Notes: generated from the sequence alone by a model not told the origin. DNA of 64,000 nt from Vibrio pelagius (GCF_024347575.1 NZ_AP025503.1:1922001-1986000), one strand, 5' to 3'. Shown: positions 18,744 through 27,029, numbered from the stretch's first letter. Program-made: numbers and translations.

Positions 18744-20090
18744 ATGAATCTAAATAAAAAAACCTTCAAAAATATCAGTTTAAAAAGCCGCTTGCTCCTT
18801 GCTGCGGCTTTTTGGTTAGGCGCCATGATTCTTGCCGCTGGCATTGGTATTCCAAAGCTGGTTAATGACTATTTGGTTGATGATCAAAAACAGCAGCTAA
18901 GCTTAACTATGGACGAACTCACTGCCAATATCGAAACCAACGACTCGGGCATGCTGATGATGTTAGAGCGACTGTCTGATCCAAGATTTAATCAACCTTA
19001 CAGTGGCGTTTATTGGCGAGCAGAAAGCCAAGGACAAGTGATTCGTTCACGTTCACTGTGGGATAAAGATATGGATATCAAGCGATCCCCTATCCATACC
19101 TCGATTAAAGGCCCAAACAAAGAGCAGCTGATTTATATCGAGCAACTGATCTACCTACCTGAGTTAAGTGACCCTGTCACCATAACCATAGGTATCGATG
19201 AAGATCCGCTTGAATCGACCCTCCATGATTTAACTGGTCAGGTTTGGATTATTTTAGGATTGTTGTTTGTTGGCGTTCTGCTTTTGATTGGTATTCAAGT
19301 GAGTTGGTCGCTCCTTCCTCTCAACAAAATGCAGCGCGAACTGGCGATGCTACGTAAAGGGGAACAGCAAGGTCTCAGCGATAGCTATCCCAAAGAGGTT
19401 TCCCCACTAGTCTCTGACTTGAACGCCCTACTTTTTCATTATCAAGAGTTGTTAGAGCGTGCTCGACACCATGCTGGTAACCTATCTCACGCCTTAAAAA
19501 CGCCACTGTCAGTACTTAAAAATGAAGTGAACTCACTGCCTGAAGAGAACCAACACCTACTGAAGCAACCGATTGACCAAATCCAGAGCCAGATTGAATA
19601 TCATTTAGGTCGCGCTCGTATGGCGGGTGCGATGAACATCCTATCGGTGAAGTCCTCGCCTTGTGAACGCGTCGAAGCGATTTCAATGGCGTTTGATAAA
19701 GTTTATGCGGCCAATGAAATCACTATGATCAACGAGTTAGATTCAGAGATTGAGGTCGCCGTCGAGAAAACCGATCTTGATGAAATGATCGGTAACCTAC
19801 TAGAAAATAGCTATAAATGGGCTGCCAGCATTATCAGAGTTCACTCCAACGAGCTGAGCGAAGGTCGAATTGAGCTGATTATCGAGGATGATGGACCGGG
19901 TATCCCGGAAGAGAAAATGAGCCAAGCGGTTAAACGTGGCGTGCGCCTAGACGAAACAACGCCGGGGACAGGTTTAGGACTCAATATCGTAAACGAGATG
20001 GCCCATAGCTATCGCGGGCAACTCAATTTAGAAAAAAGCTCGATGGGCGGTTTAAAAGCTACGCTTATTCTGCAGTTGTCTCAAAGTTAA
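18744..20090 (+). CDS. Sensor histidine kinase
   Basis: A 448-aa inner-membrane kinase. Two transmembrane helices (about residues 17-37 and 165-185) flank a periplasmic sensor of about 125 residues. HAMP-like linker, then DHp box with phospho-histidine in NLSHALKTPLS, N box NLLENSYKW, G1 EDDGPGIPE and G2 GTGLGLNIV. The HALKTPLS form is that of PhoQ-type kinases. GTG at 18741 immediately precedes ATG 18744. Partner of the response regulator; signal unknown, with the PepSY protein a candidate accessory. Confidence 0.92.
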   Translation: MNLNKKTFKNISLKSRLLLAAAFWLGAMILAAGIGIPKLVNDYLVDDQKQQLSLTMDELTANIETNDSGMLMMLERLSDPRFNQPYSGVYWRAESQGQVIRSRSLWDKDMDIKRSPIHTSIKGPNKEQLIYIEQLIYLPELSDPVTITIGIDEDPLESTLHDLTGQVWIILGLLFVGVLLLIGIQVSWSLLPLNKMQRELAMLRKGEQQGLSDSYPKEVSPLVSDLNALLFHYQELLERARHHAGNLSHALKTPLSVLKNEVNSLPEENQHLLKQPIDQIQSQIEYHLGRARMAGAMNILSVKSSPCERVEAISMAFDKVYAANEITMINELDSEIEVAVEKTDLDEMIGNLLENSYKWAASIIRVHSNELSEGRIELIIEDDGPGIPEEKMSQAVKRGVRLDETTPGTGLGLNIVNEMAHSYRGQLNLEKSSMGGLKATLILQLSQS

Positions 20091-20091
20091 A

Positions 20092-20127
20092 ATGAAAAAA
20101 GGTACACAACTCAATACCTCTTTTCAT
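20092..20127. terminator. Terminator between kinase and DedA genes
   Basis: ATGAAAAAAGGTA (20092-20104) pairs with TACCTCTTTTCAT (20115-20127) with one mismatch, between convergent genes. Confidence 0.6.
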
Positions 20128-20149
20128 GTAATCGCTTTTCTTAATTCCC

Positions 20150-21406
20150 TTACCCTCCTATCACCAAGATATTGCCATCGGTAAAGTAATCATGGTCATC
20201 GTTTAGAACCTCGGCTCTCGCTAAGGGCTGTTGTTCTATCGATAACTGAGGAAGGTTTTGTCTCACTTGCAGTTCTAAGTTGTCACGCTCTGCATCAACA
20301 TTCGGATCAATGTTATGCAAAATCGTCACAATGCCTGAGTATGGCGTTAGCTTTAATCCGTTGTCATAGCTGATCGCACCTAGCCACTTCGTCTGTTGGG
20401 TCACTGGGTCTACTCCTGCTCGCCACCATCGAATATGACTGCGTTTCATCAGATTACCAGGTAACTGAAATGCCATATCTTGTGGCTCACCTCGCCAATA
20501 CAGATCGGAAACGGGCGGCGTATTTTCTTTTAGCAGTGTTAAGTAACCCGCCCATTCAATCTCGTTACGAGAAAAGGTTTGATTCTCGAGCCAACCAAGC
20601 TCACCCATCAGTTCTCGCGGGCTCTCACCTATATACACAACGTTAATTGCTTGTGCGTCATAAAAAGAAGACTTCCCCGGAAACGCCTTGTATGTAACCG
20701 CATCTAAATGTATCGCCAACCTCGCCAACTCTGAAGGTTGCGTGTTAAAGTCGTCGGCTTTCCAAAAGAAGTGAGCATAGTTTGCGTATAGCAGCCAAGC
20801 CACCAGCAGTGCACTCGATTTAAGCATCACTTTTCGCCACCTAAGTCGACGAGCAAGAGTGGCAAACACACCTACTAAAAACAGACCAATCAACAAGCTC
20901 TGATGCTCTAAGATCAAGGTTTGAACCCCTTGCAACATCGGGAAATGCTCTAGGCCATGAGCCAGTAGTGCTCCCCAAAAGATAAACTGACCACCACCCA
21001 GTATCAGACCAATGGTCGACAGCAGTGAAAACTTATGCCAAGAGACCCGGTGCGATCCAGCGATAACCGGCACAACCCAAGCAATAGGGCCAAGCAAGCG
21101 TGCAAACAGAATTATGTAGGTTCCCTTTCTGGCGACAAGGTATCGACAGCGCGCTATCAATCGCCTAGTTTTCGGTCGATGAGCCATCAACTTTCTCTGT
21201 GCCTGAAAACCCCATTTCGAACCAATAAAGTAGCTAAGTTGATCACCGATAAAGCCACCCAACATTACCCATACCAAGGCCGACCATACACCAGAATAAG
21301 CTTGATACCCTGCAGCAATGAAAAACGGCTCACCCGGTACAAAAAGATTGGGGCCGATCAGCGCATCACCTAATGCGCCTAAAAACAGTCCTAGTCCCTC
21401 AAACAT
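20150..21406 (-). CDS. DedA-family membrane protein fused to an LssY-like domain
   Basis: A 418-aa two-part protein. The N-terminal half (about residues 1-180) is a DedA/SNARE-associated domain with the typical GGFIGDQLSYFIGSKWG and FARLLGPIAWVVPVIAG segments; DedA proteins act in lipid carrier (undecaprenyl phosphate or phospholipid) transport. After a further membrane segment comes a soluble LssY-type domain (ESPRELMGELGW, RRSHIRWWRA-like region). It ends 16 bp before the glycosyltransferase gene in the same direction, suggesting envelope-glycan work. Confidence 0.82.
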   Translation of the reverse strand: MFEGLGLFLGALGDALIGPNLFVPGEPFFIAAGYQAYSGVWSALVWVMLGGFIGDQLSYFIGSKWGFQAQRKLMAHRPKTRRLIARCRYLVARKGTYIILFARLLGPIAWVVPVIAGSHRVSWHKFSLLSTIGLILGGGQFIFWGALLAHGLEHFPMLQGVQTLILEHQSLLIGLFLVGVFATLARRLRWRKVMLKSSALLVAWLLYANYAHFFWKADDFNTQPSELARLAIHLDAVTYKAFPGKSSFYDAQAINVVYIGESPRELMGELGWLENQTFSRNEIEWAGYLTLLKENTPPVSDLYWRGEPQDMAFQLPGNLMKRSHIRWWRAGVDPVTQQTKWLGAISYDNGLKLTPYSGIVTILHNIDPNVDAERDNLELQVRQNLPQLSIEQQPLARAEVLNDDHDYFTDGNILVIGG

Positions 21407-21422
21407 AGCGATACCTTTCTGA

Positions 21423-22151
21423 TTATTGCTCTCTGTAGTGGCCGAACTGGTAGTTCATTTCGTTGTTGCGCATTTCGCCTTTGAAGAATCGACGTACGTT
21501 TGCCTTAAGGTAAGTCATACCAGTTTCAACAACGCCATCTTGGTCTAAACGTCTTGGGTCAAAACCAAATGTCATATTGAGGAAACGGAAACGCCATGTT
21601 TTGCTGGCTCTCTTCACGTAGTCACAGTCTTCGCACAGTACAATCTCTTCATCGAAGCCACCTATCTCCTGATGAACACGCTTAGTCGAGAAAATGCAGG
21701 CACCAATAGCCGTTGGGAAAAAGAACTGGGTTGCGAATAAGCCAATGTTAAACAAGCCGTATCCAAACTTATGTACTAAAGGTAAACCTTTCGAGCTCAT
21801 GTAAACGCCTGCCACTTCAAGCTTACGCTCATCGAGTTCGTACAAAGCTTTAGCTAAGAAGTTTCTTGGCAGTGCCACATCGGCATCTAAGAAAAGAATA
21901 CGGTTGTATTTCGCGAGCGAAGCGCCTGTATTACGACCTAAACTCACACCTCGCTCTTGCATATGATGAACAGTAAGGGAAGGTAACGCACTCTCATACG
22001 CTTGAGCGACCTCTCTGGTTTTGTCGTCGCTATTTGAATCAACTACGATAACTTCAAACTCTTGATGCGTCTGAACACTCAGTTCTTCCATTAGACGCCC
22101 AATGCGCTTCTCTTCGTTTAACGTGATAACTACAATGCTGATCGGTTCCAT
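21423..22151 (-). CDS. Family 2 glycosyltransferase
   Basis: A 242-aa GT-A fold transferase. Typical opening ISIVVITLNEEKRIGRLMEEL, nucleotide-binding VVDSNSDDKT, metal-binding FLDADVAL. The ATG at 22151 follows GGTGG; the longer frame to 22187 lacks a site. It is upstream of, and likely co-transcribed with, the DedA-LssY gene. Donor and acceptor unknown; a dolichol- or polyprenyl-linked product would fit the neighbour. Confidence 0.87.
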   Translation of the reverse strand: MEPISIVVITLNEEKRIGRLMEELSVQTHQEFEVIVVDSNSDDKTREVAQAYESALPSLTVHHMQERGVSLGRNTGASLAKYNRILFLDADVALPRNFLAKALYELDERKLEVAGVYMSSKGLPLVHKFGYGLFNIGLFATQFFFPTAIGACIFSTKRVHQEIGGFDEEIVLCEDCDYVKRASKTWRFRFLNMTFGFDPRRLDQDGVVETGMTYLKANVRRFFKGEMRNNEMNYQFGHYREQ

Positions 22152-22426
22152 AAATCCACCTATTACGTTCTGCTGTTTAAGTAGCAATAAGATTAACTAG
22201 GTACGCCTTAACCAACCCTTAGTTTGGCATTCATATTCCGTTCATTAACGTGATGATTTGATGAAGGTTAAAATGGATTTGGTGACAGTGCTGAAAACAG
22301 ATAAAATAGCAAAAACGAGCACTTCCGGTGGTTTTCTCTACAAACACACCAATTTGCTCGTTTATTTTATTTCCAAGTGGGGATCTTGCTTGCTCAATCA
22401 TGAATTGAGTGTTAGTATCCGCGCTC

Positions 22427-22488
22427 GCTCAAACATGAACTTGTTTATGTTGAGCATTACCACACACTCAAGGTCGCATTGAGGTGTG
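22427..22488 (+). promoter_or_regulatory. Structured rplY 5' leader
   Basis: Two hairpins precede rplY: GCTCAAACATGAAC pairing with GTTTATGTTGAGC (22427-22455, with bulges), and CACACTCAA pairing with TTGAGGTGTG (22463-22488). A third palindrome, CTCAAT/ATTGAG, lies at 22393-22409. L25 is reported to control its own synthesis through its 5' UTR in E. coli and relatives, so these stems may be the L25 target. Confidence 0.5.
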
Positions 22489-22520
22489 AACTTAATTTTT
22501 ACTAATTTGAGAGTAAAACT

Positions 22521-22799
22521 ATGAAATTCGAAGCAGTAGTACGTACTGAACTAGGTAAAGGTGCGAGCCGCCGCCTACGTCACGCTGGTCAATTCCCAGC
22601 AGTTGTTTACGGTGGTGAAGCAGCGCCAGTTTCTATCGCGCTAGTACACGACGACGTGATCAACCAAATGGATAAGCCTGAATTCTACGAAGCAATCACT
22701 CTAGTGATCGACGGCGCAGAAGTTAAGGTTAAGCCACAAGACGTTCAACGTCACGCTTACAAGCCAAAAGTTGAGCACATGGACTTCATCCGCATCTAA
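22521..22799 (+). CDS. rplY: 50S ribosomal protein L25
   Basis: A 92-aa single-domain L25 (E. coli type, no CTC extension), which binds 5S rRNA in the large subunit. Opening [19 protein letters not shown] and ending [10 protein letters not shown] are characteristic. ATG with GAGAG upstream. It is the last core gene before the integron. Confidence 0.97.
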   Translation: MKFEAVVRTELGKGASRRLRHAGQFPAVVYGGEAAPVSIALVHDDVINQMDKPEFYEAITLVIDGAEVKVKPQDVQRHAYKPKVEHMDFIRI

Positions 22800-22885
22800 T
22801 TCCCTACCAAGGAATTAGTTGGATAAATCCAACCTTTTGCATAAAAGATAAATCGACCTTACCAATCGATAAATCTAAAAATTCG

Positions 22886-22914
22886 AAACCCCGATGCTAC
22901 CAACATCGGGGTTT
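22886..22914 (+). terminator. rplY terminator
   Basis: AAACCCCGATG (22886-22896), 7-nt loop, CATCGGGGTTT (22904-22914). An 11-bp stem with A and T tracts; it also insulates rplY from the array. Confidence 0.88.
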
Positions 22915-22951
22915 CACCGTTTTTGAAGGGTACAAAAGCCCTATTGCCTTC

Positions 22952-23085
22952 ATCTAACAAGACCAGCTCCCAGAGCCTTGCCCTTCAACCATTTCCACAC
23001 CCCGTGCTCAAGCGTAACTAAAACAAACACACTGCAAACCGAAAATGCCAAGTGTTGTGAATCCATCTTGAACGCTTTGCTAGGC
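22952..23085 (-). other. attC of cassette 11 (glyoxalase), outer end of the array
   Basis: R' core reads ATCTAAC on the + strand (22952-22958); R'' is GCTAGGC (23079-23085), one mismatch from the expected GTTAGGC. The middle matches the other sites on one arm (AATGCCAAGTGTTGTGAATC) but the left arm is strongly diverged, so activity is doubtful. Confidence 0.7.
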
Positions 23086-23450
23086 TACTGATTCTCAGCT
23101 ATACGCCACAGCACACCACTTGGATCGGTAAGGCAAAATTCGAGCATTCCCCAAGGCTGCTCAATAAGTTCTGTGACCTTTACACCAAACTCATTGTCTA
23201 GATTGAGTTTTAAAACATGCGCATACCAACTTTGCGCACCTTCAACTAAGAGGTGCATCATAAAGTTGTTGCTGTGAGCAGGTTCGTAAAAATCTTGAAG
23301 CAAGAAAGAACAAGAGCCTGATTTGAAATATGCAATTCCGTCAAACTCAGATGCCATTTCAAAGCCAATAATCTGATAAAAGCGCTTGGAGCATTCAAAG
23401 TCTTTAGCGGGAACAAAAGACTTTATTTCTACGGTGTTCAAGTTTTCCAT
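23085..23450 (-). CDS. Glyoxalase/VOC-fold protein (integron cassette)
   Basis: A 121-aa small VOC-superfamily protein: two beta-alpha-beta-beta-beta modules, IKSFVPAKDFECSKRFYQIIGFE, then WGMLEFCLTDPSGVLWRI. This group includes dioxygenases, isomerases and antibiotic-binding resistance proteins; metal ligands cannot be assigned. The third ATG (23450) is preferred because GGAG precedes it by 6 nt. The TAG stop lies in the R'' of its attC. Promoterless in appearance. Confidence 0.8.
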   Translation of the reverse strand: MENLNTVEIKSFVPAKDFECSKRFYQIIGFEMASEFDGIAYFKSGSCSFLLQDFYEPAHSNNFMMHLLVEGAQSWYAHVLKLNLDNEFGVKVTELIEQPWGMLEFCLTDPSGVLWRIAENQ

Positions 23451-23481
23451 TTCCATCTCCATTATGTAGCAACTGCTTGTA

Positions 23482-23607
23482 GCCTAACGCAGCGTTTAGG
23501 GGTGAGCAACACAATGCCGAAGTTCCTGCATTGCACCTTAAACACCAAAACCAGCGTAAACCACAATTGCCAAGCGTTACGAATCAATCTTAAACGCTTG
23601 GTTATAC
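23482..23607 (-). other. attC of cassette 10 (DJ-1)
   Basis: R' GCCTAAC (23482-23488) and R'' GTTATAC (23601-23607) on the + strand; 126 bp. The arms carry the repeated attC consensus with moderate divergence. Confidence 0.85.
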
Positions 23608-24215
23608 GAATTTTTTAACTCTGCTGACTGAATAGTTGTGGTAATGAGCTCTTCAAAAAGCTCTAACTGCCCAGCTGGGATTAATTGATTCTGAATAGCT
23701 TTTCGTTTACCTGAGTCAAAAAGCCGCTCTGCCAACCAACCAATGAGATACATCAGTGAAAGGCAGCCTCCGGCAGTGGCTATGTTACCTTCTACCACTA
23801 AAGGCAGATCCTGAACGTCTCCTCCCATCTTTTGTAGAACACTTTTAGCGTCTGGATTCGTGGTTAATGACTTACCTTTCAGTAGACCGAGTTCATTAAG
23901 GATGAATGACCCAGCACAAATCGAACCAATTAGCTGTTTCTTTGGGTCAAGGTTCAATGCTGACATAAATTCAGCTTCTTTCATCACTGCTGGAATACCA
24001 CGTTTACCACTAGTGATAAGAACGACATCTTGGTTAGTCACCTCTGAAATATGTCCGTCAGTTCTAACTTTCATGCCAAGCTGGGATTGGTGTTCTGGTT
24101 TAGTTCCTAGTATGCTGACCGTCCAACTATCGGTTGTCCTCCCAAGCAAATCATACATAAGAAAAAAGTCTACATCTGTGAAGTCATCAAATATAACAAC
24201 GCCAACTTTGTACAT
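23577..24215 (-). CDS. DJ-1/PfpI family protein (integron cassette)
   Basis: A 212-aa class I glutamine amidotransferase-like protein. The nucleophile elbow GSICAGSFIL carries the conserved cysteine, and AGGCLSLMYL follows. Relatives include glyoxalase III/deglycase enzymes and ligand-sensing proteins; the exact reaction is open. The reading frame runs 24 bp into its own attC, so the last residues (YNQAFKIDS) are encoded by the recombination site. ATG at 24215 with AGGAATAG upstream. Confidence 0.85.
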   Translation of the reverse strand: MYKVGVVIFDDFTDVDFFLMYDLLGRTTDSWTVSILGTKPEHQSQLGMKVRTDGHISEVTNQDVVLITSGKRGIPAVMKEAEFMSALNLDPKKQLIGSICAGSFILNELGLLKGKSLTTNPDAKSVLQKMGGDVQDLPLVVEGNIATAGGCLSLMYLIGWLAERLFDSGKRKAIQNQLIPAGQLELFEELITTTIQSAELKNSYNQAFKIDS

Positions 24216-24248
24216 AAATTTCTATTCCTTTCGCTGACCTCATGAATC

Positions 24249-24344
24249 GCATAATGCCACATTAAAGTGTGAACGAAGCTTGGCTATACTTGAGTGCAGC
24301 GAAACTGCCAAGCGCTGCGAATCCCTCAGAAATGCTTGTTAGTT
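24249..24344 (-). other. attC of cassette 9 (APH-fold kinase), short type with degenerate R'
   Basis: A 96-bp site of the shorter class that contains CTTGGCTATACTTGAG, shared with the attC at 31062-31158. R'' is GTTAGTT (24338-24344). The R' core reads GCATAAT (24249-24255) instead of GCATAAC; the mutated base is next to the crossover, so recombination here may be impaired. Confidence 0.78.
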
Positions 24345-25112
24345 GCACAACGTGCACTGAATTTTTTGTTTATTTTCAGTGATGTATTTTATGTCATTTA
24401 GATAGGCTTGAAGATGACCTTGCTCTATGTTTTCAGCAAAGGTTTCATTACCACTTTCAGCTTCACTGCGCATGAACAAAACTAAAGTCTGTAATCGCTC
24501 AATCATTGCGTCCGCTAGTTGATTTCTTTCGGACTTAGTTGCACCGTAACTATCACAGAACAACTTAGCTCTAGTTAACTGCTCAGAAGTTGTGCCTAAC
24601 TTATCATTGCTGTCAGTTTTGAAAGGCGACCAACAATATACTGAATATGCTAAATCCCATATTCTTGGCGCAGGATGCGCAGTATCAAAGTCAAATACAC
24701 CTACAACTGTGTTCTCGGAGAGAGCAACATTGTATGGGGTAAAGTCACCATGACAGATAACCTCGAATGGCTCTCTCGGTTCTAACATCCATCGATGTGC
24801 ATTAACATCAGTTTGCTCCAAGAGTGAAACTGTTGAGTCATGTATTTTACGTAATAATTTACCCGCAGACATGAGTGCATCATTTGTTGCGATTGCGCCA
24901 ACTAGTGGATAATTGTAGGTATTACCTGCGACAAAACTTAAGATTTCTTGGTTTTGATTGACACCTAAAAACTTTGGAGCCTCATCTACTTTTGCTCGTT
25001 TAAGATGTTTCAAAATAAGGTGAATTGTAGAACTCCATGGCTGAAGAGGTCGGTAGACAACTTCACCATCTCGATATATTGCAGATTCTCTTCCGCCTAA
25101 TAATTCTTCCAC
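24339..25112 (-). CDS. Aminoglycoside-phosphotransferase-fold kinase (integron cassette)
   Basis: A 257-aa kinase-like protein of the APH/choline kinase fold. The Brenner-type motif CHGDFTPYNVA and the metal-binding VFDFDTAHPAPR are intact, so catalysis is likely. It could phosphorylate an antibiotic or a small metabolite; resistance is not shown by the sequence. I choose GTG at 25112 (VEELLGGRESAIYRDGEVV) because GGGAGG lies just upstream; a longer frame to ATG 25160 would run through the neighbouring attC. TAA falls in R'' of its attC. Confidence 0.82.
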   Translation of the reverse strand: MEELLGGRESAIYRDGEVVYRPLQPWSSTIHLILKHLKRAKVDEAPKFLGVNQNQEILSFVAGNTYNYPLVGAIATNDALMSAGKLLRKIHDSTVSLLEQTDVNAHRWMLEPREPFEVICHGDFTPYNVALSENTVVGVFDFDTAHPAPRIWDLAYSVYCWSPFKTDSNDKLGTTSEQLTRAKLFCDSYGATKSERNQLADAMIERLQTLVLFMRSEAESGNETFAENIEQGHLQAYLNDIKYITENKQKIQCTLCN

Positions 25113-25127
25113 GATACCTCCCTGTGC

Positions 25128-25253
25128 AACCAACGCCATGCTAAAGGGTGAGCAACGCAATACCGAAGCCCCTGCATACCACCTTAAACACTAAAACCAA
25201 CGCATAGTAAAAATGCCACGCGTTGCGAATCTGTCTTGAGCAGTTTGTTATGT
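25128..25253 (-). other. attC of cassette 8 (PD-(D/E)XK)
   Basis: R' AACCAAC (25128-25134, unusual, matching the GTTAGTT-type R'' of the next cassette leftward) and R'' GTTATGT (25247-25253). 126 bp of VCR-like consensus. Confidence 0.87.
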
Positions 25254-25757
25254 GCGTTCTATAGCGAACTCCGCCAGATACGTACCAATATCTTCATGGC
25301 TTATATAGCAATCAAACAACCTAGCTTTCTCTATGTTGTTATTATAAAAGTATTTAGGAGCAATTAGGATGGTTTGGAAGTCTGTATAGCTCTTGAACTT
25401 ATCTTTGTTCATCCACTGTTTAGCTCTTTGCGAATACATTTCCGCTTGATATTCCGTAAAGTGCCCGTCGGATAATTTGTTCTCTATGTGGAAAGCAACC
25501 CTACCACCATCTTGCCCCTCAAGCACCACCAGAATATCTGTTTCAGATTGACGCCTTTCGGTCACCTTACCATTAGTTGCAGGATCAAGCCTTTCGAAGT
25601 CAATTGTTCCCCAAGGATGGTCTGAACGAGACCACAGGTACTTGTATCCACCACTTCTAAATTTTGTCTGATGAACGAACCATCTCAGAAAATCAGGATT
25701 ATTTTCAAATGCATTATTCAACACAGCATCTAACTCTTTTTCTGTGAACGTCACCAT
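25248..25757 (-). CDS. PD-(D/E)XK nuclease-like protein (integron cassette)
   Basis: A 169-aa protein. The core SETDILVVLEG...RVAFHIENKLSDG has the D-(X)n-ExK signature of PD-(D/E)XK nucleases (D74, E92, K94). It is followed by TEYQAEMYSQRAKQW, whose QxxxYxxR spacing is common in these folds. The ATG at 25757 has GGAGG at ideal spacing. Such stand-alone nucleases in integrons are candidates for phage or plasmid defence, but neither target nor partner is visible. An IS10-like remnant separates it from the HigBA2 cassette. Confidence 0.75.
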   Translation of the reverse strand: MVTFTEKELDAVLNNAFENNPDFLRWFVHQTKFRSGGYKYLWSRSDHPWGTIDFERLDPATNGKVTERRQSETDILVVLEGQDGGRVAFHIENKLSDGHFTEYQAEMYSQRAKQWMNKDKFKSYTDFQTILIAPKYFYNNNIEKARLFDCYISHEDIGTYLAEFAIERT

Positions 25758-25770
25758 TTAACCTCCAAGC

Positions 25771-26312
25771 GCATAACGCCCAATTCTTACGAACAACCTC
25801 ATAATTTTCTTATAAAACAATGAGTAAACGCGCACCGCTCATTCTAATCTAATGAGTTTCGCCAAAAAGCCACCTGATTAAATGGATTTAAGAGGGAACC
25901 CTAACGATGCGCGACGTTCAAATTCTACAGCAAACTATTGAAGAGCAATGCCCTAACACTTACAAAAAACGACTGAGATCTCTAATACTTGCTACTAACG
26001 CCTTCATCAACGGCTCTGATCTAACTCTCACCAAAATGGGACGAGCTCTCAACACATCGTCGAGTACTCTCCATACCTAGGCTTGGTAAGAAAGTACGTT
26101 GTCACCGGATATATCGAATACAAGAGTCCTAATATCATTGGGCAATGGTGGAATATCAGTGCCTCACGCACACTTGTGGGTTAGGTGAATTGTGAGGGGA
26201 TCCGCCAGTGCCTCGTTAAGGGGCAGCAACGCGCTGTCACCAAACTTCAATTTACCACCCTAAACATCAAGTCACCACACGTTGACTATCCTTCCTGAAC
26301 GCTTTGTTATAG
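25771..26312 (-). other. attC of cassette 7 (HigBA2), split by an IS10-like remnant
   Basis: R' GCATAAC (25771-25777) and R'' GTTATAG (26306-26312) are separated by the 423-bp remnant at 25786-26208. Removing it and one copy of the decayed 9-bp duplication leaves a site of usual length, though its right part is rather diverged. Confidence 0.75.
25786..26208 (+). mobile_element. Internally deleted IS10-like (IS4 family) remnant in an attC
   Basis: Both ends match the full element at 32076-33409: left end CTTACGAACAACCTCAT, right end GGATCCGCCAG. About 0.9 kb is missing from the middle: sequence jumps at about 26054 from the 5' transposase region to the 3' region. A broken transposase reading frame begins at ATG 25907 (MRDVQILQQTIEEQCPN) and the original stop is TGA 26193-26195. 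Flanks CGCCCAATT and TGCCTCGTT are a decayed 9-bp target duplication. Many substitutions show it is old. Confidence 0.88.
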
Positions 26313-26621
26313 CTCAGCGATATGCGACAGAGTTTCTGGATGACGCTGAACCAGTTTTAAAAGGGTTACAGCTTGCCCATTTGGTGCGCTACGCCCTTGT
26401 TCCCAGTTCTCTAGTGTACGAGATGAAGTATGCAACAAACGAGCAAAAACACCACGAGACATATTAAACTGCTCTCGAATGCTCACGATTTCATCAGGTG
26501 AGATATTTAACTCACTGATGTCGTTAACTTGATAAGTTTTAAGGGTAAGCTTGCCCTCTGAATGCTCTTTAGCCTCAACAAGTGCTGAGCTTAACTCTGC
26601 AAATAAATCACGATTGCTCAT
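26307..26621 (-). CDS. higA2: Antitoxin HigA2 (XRE-type HTH)
   Basis: A 104-aa antitoxin, very close to what I recall of V. cholerae HigA2. The disordered N-terminal part (FAELSSALVEAKEHSEGKL) should wrap the toxin, and the C-terminal HTH (SRGVFARLLHTSSRTLENWE) binds the operator. The order toxin-then-antitoxin with a 14-bp overlap is that of higBA. TAA is inside R''. Confidence 0.92.
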   Translation of the reverse strand: MSNRDLFAELSSALVEAKEHSEGKLTLKTYQVNDISELNISPDEIVSIREQFNMSRGVFARLLHTSSRTLENWEQGRSAPNGQAVTLLKLVQRHPETLSHIAEL

Positions 26622-26940
26622 TACGCCACGCCTCCATAAAAGCCTTTAGTTGTTTCTTTTGGTCTGCGGTTAAGTCCGACATTTCATTCTTGCCGTAAAT
26701 CGTCAGCAAGTAGAAACGACGCTTTTCATCGAGGAAGTAATAGATAACGCGAGAGCCACCACGCTTGCCTTTACCTTTACTTGCAAATCGAACCTTTCGC
26801 AAACCACCTGTACCTTGAATTACGTCCCCCTGTTTCGGGTTGGACATTAACTCAGCTTGGAAAAGTCTAAACTCTTCATCACTGAGGTATTCACTACGGT
26901 ACTTTTCAAATATAGTTGATTCGACGAATACACTTTTCAT
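26608..26940 (-). CDS. higB2: Toxin HigB2 (RelE superfamily mRNA interferase)
   Basis: A 110-aa ribosome-dependent RNase toxin. The sequence MKSVFVESTIFEKYRSEYLS and KGKGKRGGSRVIYYFLDEKR match HigB2 as I recall it. ATG at 26940 is correct: the longer frame to 27072 runs through promoter and attC. Unlike most cassettes, this pair has its own promoter and operators directly upstream. Expected to stabilise the array. Confidence 0.93.
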   Translation of the reverse strand: MKSVFVESTIFEKYRSEYLSDEEFRLFQAELMSNPKQGDVIQGTGGLRKVRFASKGKGKRGGSRVIYYFLDEKRRFYLLTIYGKNEMSDLTADQKKQLKAFMEAWRNEQS

Positions 26941-26946
26941 GCGCAA

Positions 26947-26995
26947 AGTATACGCAAGTGGCGTACAGATAGCAAAACTATACGTGATTAACGTA
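26947..26995 (-). promoter_or_regulatory. higBA2 promoter with two palindromic operators
   Basis: On the minus strand TTGCTA (26970-26975) and TATACT (26947-26952) are spaced by 17 bp. TACGC-N5-GCGTA (26951-26965) overlaps the -10, and TACGT-N5-ACGTA (26981-26995) lies upstream of the -35; centres are 30 bp apart. This suits autorepression by HigA2 dimers. Confidence 0.75.
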
Positions 26996-27029
26996 GTTAT
27001 TGTCATTTGAGGTGCAGATCTGTAGTGAA

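Noticed and set aside
22258-22482. 74-aa ORF upstream of rplY
   Set aside because: Covers the rplY promoter and leader hairpins and shows no recognisable protein pattern.
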